A DNA stretch of 64,000 nt from assembly GCA_023078555.1 (NCBI GenBank), contig CM041198.1, positions 12,057,374 through 12,121,373 on the forward strand, read 5' to 3'. How positions within the stretch are numbered: the first letter of the stretch is position 1; every line of letters starts with the position of its first letter. Origin of the DNA: Ulva prolifera (lineage: Eukaryota; Chlorophyta; Ulvophyceae; Ulvales; Ulvaceae). The notes beneath the pieces are model-generated. The model saw only the letters and a program-made list of their open reading frames with translations, did no database searches and was not told the DNA's origin. The position numbers were made by a program, and so were the translations under genes. This document shows, one piece after another, positions 58,478 to 64,000 of this stretch.

Positions 58478-61400
58478 TCACTTGGCCCTGGTCAAGCGAA
58501 CTCTCAGCTCAAGAAACGCAGAATCATCGATGCAGTGAGCTGCTGTCAGAGCTTTCAATTCCTGAAGTGAAGTACAAAGTAATCACACCTGAACAGCATC
58601 AGATACGCCACTGCAAAGTTCGGCGGGCACAATGCCCAGACAAGCACTGATAAGATCTGTCGCAGCGTTTGGGCAGGCATGCAACCTTCTCGCTATTGAT
58701 TCAGCTGCAGCGACCACATCCTCCACACGTTCGATCTCGCGAACCATGGTTGTAAGAATTTCAATAAGCTCTGCAAGCTGAGGCTGCTGCAATTTGGGAG
58801 CCAACAGTGGTCGATGCTGCTGTACCTGAGCAGCTCTGCTGATGCACTCTGCATGCAGTATTGATCCCCCAATGTGATCCCAAACCTGGCCAGATAATTG
58901 GGCGCAGCGCTTCCAACTGGACTCGATAAGCCGCTTCACACACGGAGCCTGAGAACCTTGACAGCTCAGGAGCGACACGAGCGCAGCCTACACAGTGAAG
59001 GCACAAGCTGTAGTTCACAGTGACATGAGGGTCTGACCATATGAGCCATTTGATAGGGACAAGGCTATGATCGCTGCAGACCAAGATCCTATGGGACATA
59101 TTCAGCATGTTGTGATTGCGATGTGCAAGGCCATGCGACGCCTTGTATTGTCAGTAAGACATGTGAGGTGGAAATCAAGCTGGACTCGCGGTTGAAGAAT
59201 GTATCATATTTGTTGCTGCACTCTTAGAGAGGACGCTTGCAGCACACCTGGCATGAGCACAAGAACGCCCCGATGACGACAGGGCCGGGTGAAGACTCAT
59301 TCAAGCAGTCTATCAGGCATTGCAGGTCACCCTCTGCATTGCTTAATAGCTCGTTGGTGCATTGCCTAACGTGCTCCACCTGGCGGGGGGACCATATGCG
59401 GGCTGTGCAAGGTGTTCCGGCATGATGGCCAGACTGTTGTGACACAGCTGAAACATGTGCAGCGCTCATGGACCCGCTTTGGTCGTTCGAAATTGCGCTT
59501 TTCTTCAACGGATTCTCATGGTACATCTTTAATATAGCATTTTGAATTCTATGCCCCGCTTCCTGATGCACCAGTTGCTCATGCGTGACAGCATTGGTAT
59601 CAGCTGCACCATGGTGTTTATGTCGATCGTGCATGTCACCTGCACGCTCTGTTTCTGATGCCACCTGCACAAGCCAGATAAAAGGATTTGTTGTGTACAG
59701 CAGCTGCAAGGGCAGTAGCTACTTCACGGTAGAGCATCGAAGTGCAGTACATATGAAGACTCTGCGATTGCCTCTCAGAATCATCGAGACGATCTGCTAG
59801 ATTGGGGTCGCCATGCAAACAGTGCTGTCTACAATGCAATGTCGATCATGATGCTGCATGCTTCTGATGCATGGTCCAAACCATCATGAGGACTGTGAAG
59901 ACATGCAATCAAATGTGTATGCTACGTAATCAGGAATCTAGAAGTGTTGTCAGGGCAAACCTCCAATTTGTGTTGATCCAACAGCATCCCGCCATGTGGG
60001 TCATGCCGAGCAGCTTGTGCTTGGGGGGGTGCACTGCCTCCCGTTGCAGAGTTGTCACTTTGCAGTCCCGATGCTGCTGTGTTTGAGGTGATCGCACTAT
60101 GCGTCGAGGATTTGAGCCAACGGAGCATTTGCTCAATTTCATGGCCAATGCTTCCACCTGGTCTGGCTCCTTCTCCTGTGGTGACATCTTCCATCTCACC
60201 AATGTGATCCTCCTCTATGGTGCCAAATGTCGCCGGGCTGCTGGGGCCTGAATAGCCTAGCTCTGCTGCTTCCCAGTCGGCCTCAGCCAGAGCCCATTCC
60301 ATGAATTTATTGGCCCTAACCATATCTCCAACGCAATCATTCACATACTGGAGCCAGAGTGAATGTGGGACTGTGGGCAAAGAACTTGCAAAACCAAGCT
60401 GCCTCAAGACGTTGCGGTGGCTGTCTGTGTCCAAGAATGTCCCGAAGGAAGCAAGATTTTCACAATATTCGACTGCCATTGTACGTACAAACACTTGCCA
60501 AAGGCGCGCAACCGCATTTGGGCAGGCCAACTTCATCATATGGAGCGACAGAACGCCTAAGGGCGTTGTCAGTACAGGTGTGCCAGCCCACGTTGGCAAG
60601 CCATCCTCACGATCACCAGTGGATGTGCTGGCCATAACGGTAGGTACATCAGTTGCACCACTTGACATGTTTTGCTTGGATGTGCTGTTGACCTTTGTAA
60701 AGAAAGCAAAGCTGGCCAGCAAATGCTTGATGAAATGAGTTGCCGAGACGGATGCTGACATTCCATTCAAAGAAGTGCACTCTCCGCTCAAAGCATCGCG
60801 ACTTAGAGCATAGAGTGACTCATCTGGAGGAACTTGCGGACGTCGGGCACCTCGAATCTGCCACCACTGTGAACGGCGTACACTCTTCCACTTTCCTTCC
60901 TGCAAGTCAAAAGCGTGTCCAGGTGCGTAGAATGGATCCAGTTGAGGTCATGGTCGAACGTTTGGAAATCCAACGATGGCCAAAGCTTACAGTAACCAAG
61001 ACAACAACCACGGGGATGAAAGCCTTGAGCTGACTGGAGAATGTGGCATGCACTTGCTGCTTGTACTTGCGTGTGTATGTCTTCTGTGCAGTCGGGCCTG
61101 CCCGGATGTGGTGAGCCTGCTCCAGGTTCAAAGGCTTATGAGCGCATAGGCTGCCCTCGGTTCCAGATTCAAAACCGGATCCTGCTGGTATTGCATCTGT
61201 TGGCTGCTTAGAAAAAGCTCGAACAACCCATTCATCAGCACACATTGCTCCAAATTTGCTCTGCCTTGTGAATTCCTGTGAAATGCTGCAAATTGAGAAG
61301 CTCAAGGAAGGATGACGCGCTTGGCAACGGCAAAGTACACAAGCAATTGAGCCCAGCCAAGATCGTCAGTGATCAGATGACTGCATCTCTCTGGCTGGTG

Positions 61401-63020
61401 GACCTGTCAAGGCACTGAAAGGACATCTCGAAAACTCGTCACATTGAGTATCAGGTGGAATTCCAGAACACAGGTTACGTGTATTGAGCACCTGGACTGG
61501 GAGCGATCGCCATCTGAGCTGAAGAAGAATGCAGGACAATGGGTCTGGGAGCTCCGCCCACGGTCGCCATGCAGCATGCAAGTCCCATGCTTCTGGTGTA
61601 GCACAGGCCTGGCGATATGCGTGTGGTGTGAAGCCATTCGTCCAGGGTGGCTGCACAGCAATAAATTCATGCAGCACAGTGTGCCAATTTATATTTGCAT
61701 AGCCTGGACTATTAATTGATTGCAGTATGTCCAAAATTGCTGATCGCAGCGACCAGCCACACAAGCGAGCATGCGCATACCTGAAGCTCATAGACAACAT
61801 GTCTAATCGCTGTGATGGTGGTGCCCGTGACACATGAAGGGCCGACTGTCGTAATGGTTCCCGAGCCTGGGAGTACACTGCGAGTACGCTGTTCAATGAG
61901 CTCATCAAGCTCTGTACAAAACGACGCTGCTGTGGGGTCAGCAGAGACAAGACGCTTGGCCATGACCTGTGCAAATAGTGCAGTCAACAATTGTTGTCAT
62001 GCAAGCCTTGGGTGTGGCCGAGTAGATTGGATGCATCACACTTGAAGCAGAGGCTGCAATGAAGGAGAGTAGTGAGCTGCTGAAGCTGCATATTCCGTCT
62101 CAAAAAAAGCATGGGATGATCCCACACAAGCAACGCCTAACCAGAATCCATCCTCAGGGCCATAGACTGGTACGAACAGAGGTGCCGACGCAAGACATGC
62201 TTCCAGTTTCAGCTTCTCGGCGCTTTTGACCGTGGGGACTGCCTTCAAAGTGTCTGCCTGCAGGTTGCTTGCTATGCTATTCAGAGCACAGGCTGCAGCG
62301 GACCGAAGTGTACATGCCTCAGACCTGCCAACAATCCCGTTGTGCACTCCTTGCAGAGGTATAAGCTGCACACGCATCAATTGTCAACGCCACAATGTGC
62401 TCCTGTCCAGTAGCTGAAAAACTGCCATGCATTGATGTGAAGCTAGAGCTGCACAGAGCACAGCGCACAGGTGTCATGGGCGTCACCGTAAGGATTGTGT
62501 CCACACCAAACCAGGTTTGTAAACTATGCAATAAGTCATCTGAGCGTGCGTTATGAAGAACATCTGAGTCCGGCAACGATGCGTCTTGATCGGTCTGGCG
62601 TTTGCAAGTCACATGCGCGGATGCTGCAGCCTTGGCACCAGCAATGTCATCGGTGAGTGGCAGTCCATCCTTTACTGAGCGACCTGGCGAGCAAGCACTT
62701 GCCGCCAAATGCAACTTAAGCACATAAGGTTCCTTTCGGAATGGAAACTTGTGTTCAATGACTGAATATACAGCACAGGATCAGCGCCACAAAGGCCGAA
62801 CAGAGCTGCTTCACAGTTGCAAGCTGAATATCACACCTTCCACAGCGCTAGTTACGTCCTGCAAGCGCCCATCAGTAAGGCCAGACAGGCGTGTGCTGCA
62901 CATAGATGCACCTAGCCATTTTTCTGCGGCTTGTTCAATGGCAAATGTCAGGCGTTCGATCTCTGTCGACAAACTGTAGTCTTCGAACCCGCATTGATCA
63001 GCATCAAGTACAGGCTCCAT
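58478..63020 (-). CDS. RAB3GAP1: RAB3GAP1-like Rab GAP/GEF catalytic subunit
   Basis: Rab3GAP complexes act on Rab GTPases in membrane traffic and autophagy (GAP for Rab3, GEF for Rab18 in animals). ATG at 63020 begins MEPVLDADQCGFEDYSLS with the STEIERLTFAIEQAAEKWLG helix. Matching segments then follow in family order: KEPYVLKLHLAAS; LLHSLQTWFGVDTILTVTP (human LVRWYGLREFVVIAP); APLFVPVYGPEDGFWLGVAC (human PLFVQIHHKWRRMYVGEC); MLSMSFRYAHARLCGW; TPEAWDLHAAWRPWAELPDP (human EDPISELHLATTWPHL); LSLHMMKLACPNAVARLWQ then FVRTMAVEY; SLVPIKWLIWSDPHVT (position of the human FVRWYSPRD segment); IEILTTMVREIERVEDVVAA. The last exon has FLELRVRLTRAK and stops at 58478-58480. About ten exons. The link rests on many short collinear matches; the human arginines at the finger segment are not conserved. 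Confidence 0.68.
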
Positions 63021-63051
63021 AACTTTTCTTTTGGAGTACAAACAATTACAA

Positions 63052-63991
63052 GGACAGCTGCTCCAACTGCGGTATGCTAGCGCTGCTATGTGGCACGCAC
63101 AAGGCCTGAGGGCCCATGGATCCACCCGCCCGCCGCAAGCAGAGCCGGTGACGAAATGTCACAGAGCTGCATGAGTCCTCTTGATGCCTCAGATCCCACA
63201 TGCACAGCATCGATCGGCCGGCCTGGAGTGCGGGCGAGACTGTTTTCGCGGCCGCTCTTGGCGAGGCTGTCCATGCGGTCAGGACTTCGCTAATGGGGCC
63301 ATGTGCTACAAACATCCCTGTAAGCAGTATCAAGGTGGGCAGAGGCTGCACAAGCAGCACACCAGCACGCACAATGTGGATGTGCATGTATGCATGGGAA
63401 CGCGAAAGGCATATGCAGTGCACGAGAGCAGTCTTGGACGGCCTGGTTCGATAGAGGTGTTTTGATGAGTCTCACGATGCTCACACAGGTCATATGGTTT
63501 ACTGTGTGGGCCGGCATGGCGTGTTCATTGCCCTGAGAACAACCGTTCTCGAGCAGCCTGTGGCGGGTTCGCTGGCCAGATCTCGAAACTATGATAGCAA
63601 TATGGTACTGATTTACCTTTTGAGTGCCGTCGTGGACGTGGCGAGTGCAGAGAGTCTGAAGTGCCACCAGGCTGGTACGGAGTCTCGTACCGGCGAGAGT
63701 TTGTGAAAACATAAGGCAGTGAGTGATCTGTTGCCTGTAGAATCAAGGACGAATCTGACGAACTGTGTAGTTGATGCTGGCTGCGCTCTCAGTAGGCTTG
63801 ACTCCCACACAGGCCTGCAGCACTGCACCCATAGACTGGGCACACACATCTGCCAGATGGGCCACAGCTGCGCAAAAACTCTGTCCCTTCGATGCAAGCA
63901 GCACGGTGTGCGTGAGTGACTGTAGGGCTTGACTGCTGTGCATTCCGCCAGGCAGACTGGGGGCTGGCCTGATGGATTCACAGAGTGGCAT
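63052..63991 (-). CDS. 3' part of an unidentified gene running off the right edge
   Basis: Minus-strand exons, the last of which starts after TTACAG near 63316 and reads FVAHGPISEVLTAWTASPR, then RSMLCMWDLRHQEDSC, ending QLEQLSL at about 63052. An upstream exon, about 63960-63780, has LQSLTHTVLLASKGQSFCAA and MGAVLQACVGVKPTESAAS. The frame between them is not settled. The 5' end lies beyond 64000. No family was recognised. The stop lies only about 30 bp upstream of the RAB3GAP1-like ATG, so the two could be one gene with an N-terminal extension, or tightly packed neighbours. Confidence 0.35.
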
Positions 63992-64000
63992 GGCCCCTCT

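Overview
This is nuclear DNA from a eukaryotic phototroph, most likely a green alga (Chlorophyta, perhaps trebouxiophyte-like; the class is inference). Almost every recognisable protein is split by short GT-AG introns. The gene set is plant-type: a plastid-type dihydrolipoyl dehydrogenase, a MED16/SFR6-like Mediator subunit, a pKIWI502-like reductase, a MOS1/BAT2-like protein, an mTERF protein, and a secreted protein with a CBM1-like module and PAN-like repeats. TGTAA, the chlorophyte polyadenylation signal, lies about 105-115 nt after several stop codons. There is no prokaryotic operon, CRISPR array or recognisable transposon.

Layout, left to right. 1-1890 (-): pKIWI502-like FAD/NAD(P) oxidoreductase, 3' end off the window. 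3051-5450 (-): PDK/BCKDK-family mitochondrial kinase. 5997-7331 (+): intronless secretory-pathway sulfotransferase. 8659-12877 (-): FAAL/DIP2-like adenylation-fold protein with a large low-complexity insert. 14505-16516 (-): mTERF-like. 17544-18023 (-): doubtful small secreted protein. 18363-18957 (-): ribosomal protein uL14. 19345-24200 (+): MOS1/BAT2-like. 25534-27690 (-): unidentified exons. 27930-31648 (-): MED16-like. 34543-39150 (-): secreted PAN/CBM1 protein. 39980-43379 (-): plastid LPD. 43762-44581 (+): SDHD. 44857-47998 (-): anthranilate synthase alpha subunit. 49048-54717 (-): SMC2. 55509-55670 (+): 53-aa zinc-finger ORF. 56962-58288 (-): unknown membrane protein. 58478-63020 (-): RAB3GAP1-like. 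63052-63991 (-): 3' part of an unknown gene.

The genes are housekeeping and do not form one pathway. There are loose themes: mitochondrial and plastid 2-oxoacid dehydrogenase metabolism and respiration (PDK/BCKDK-like kinase, LPD, SDHD), extracellular matrix and secretion (sulfotransferase, PAN/CBM1 protein, RAB3GAP1), and nuclear functions (MED16, SMC2, MOS1-like). Three head-to-head pairs may share promoters: kinase/sulfotransferase, uL14/MOS1-like and LPD/SDHD.

Most gene models were spliced by eye from reading-frame continuity and family resemblance. Unless a phase check is described, exon edges are good to about 10-50 bp. Several 5' exons, especially targeting peptides, were not found. 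The best leads are the degenerate adenylation-domain protein, the RAB3GAP1 relative that seems to lack its finger arginines, the PAN/CBM1 secreted protein, the divergent uL14, and C-tracts directly after some 5' splice sites.
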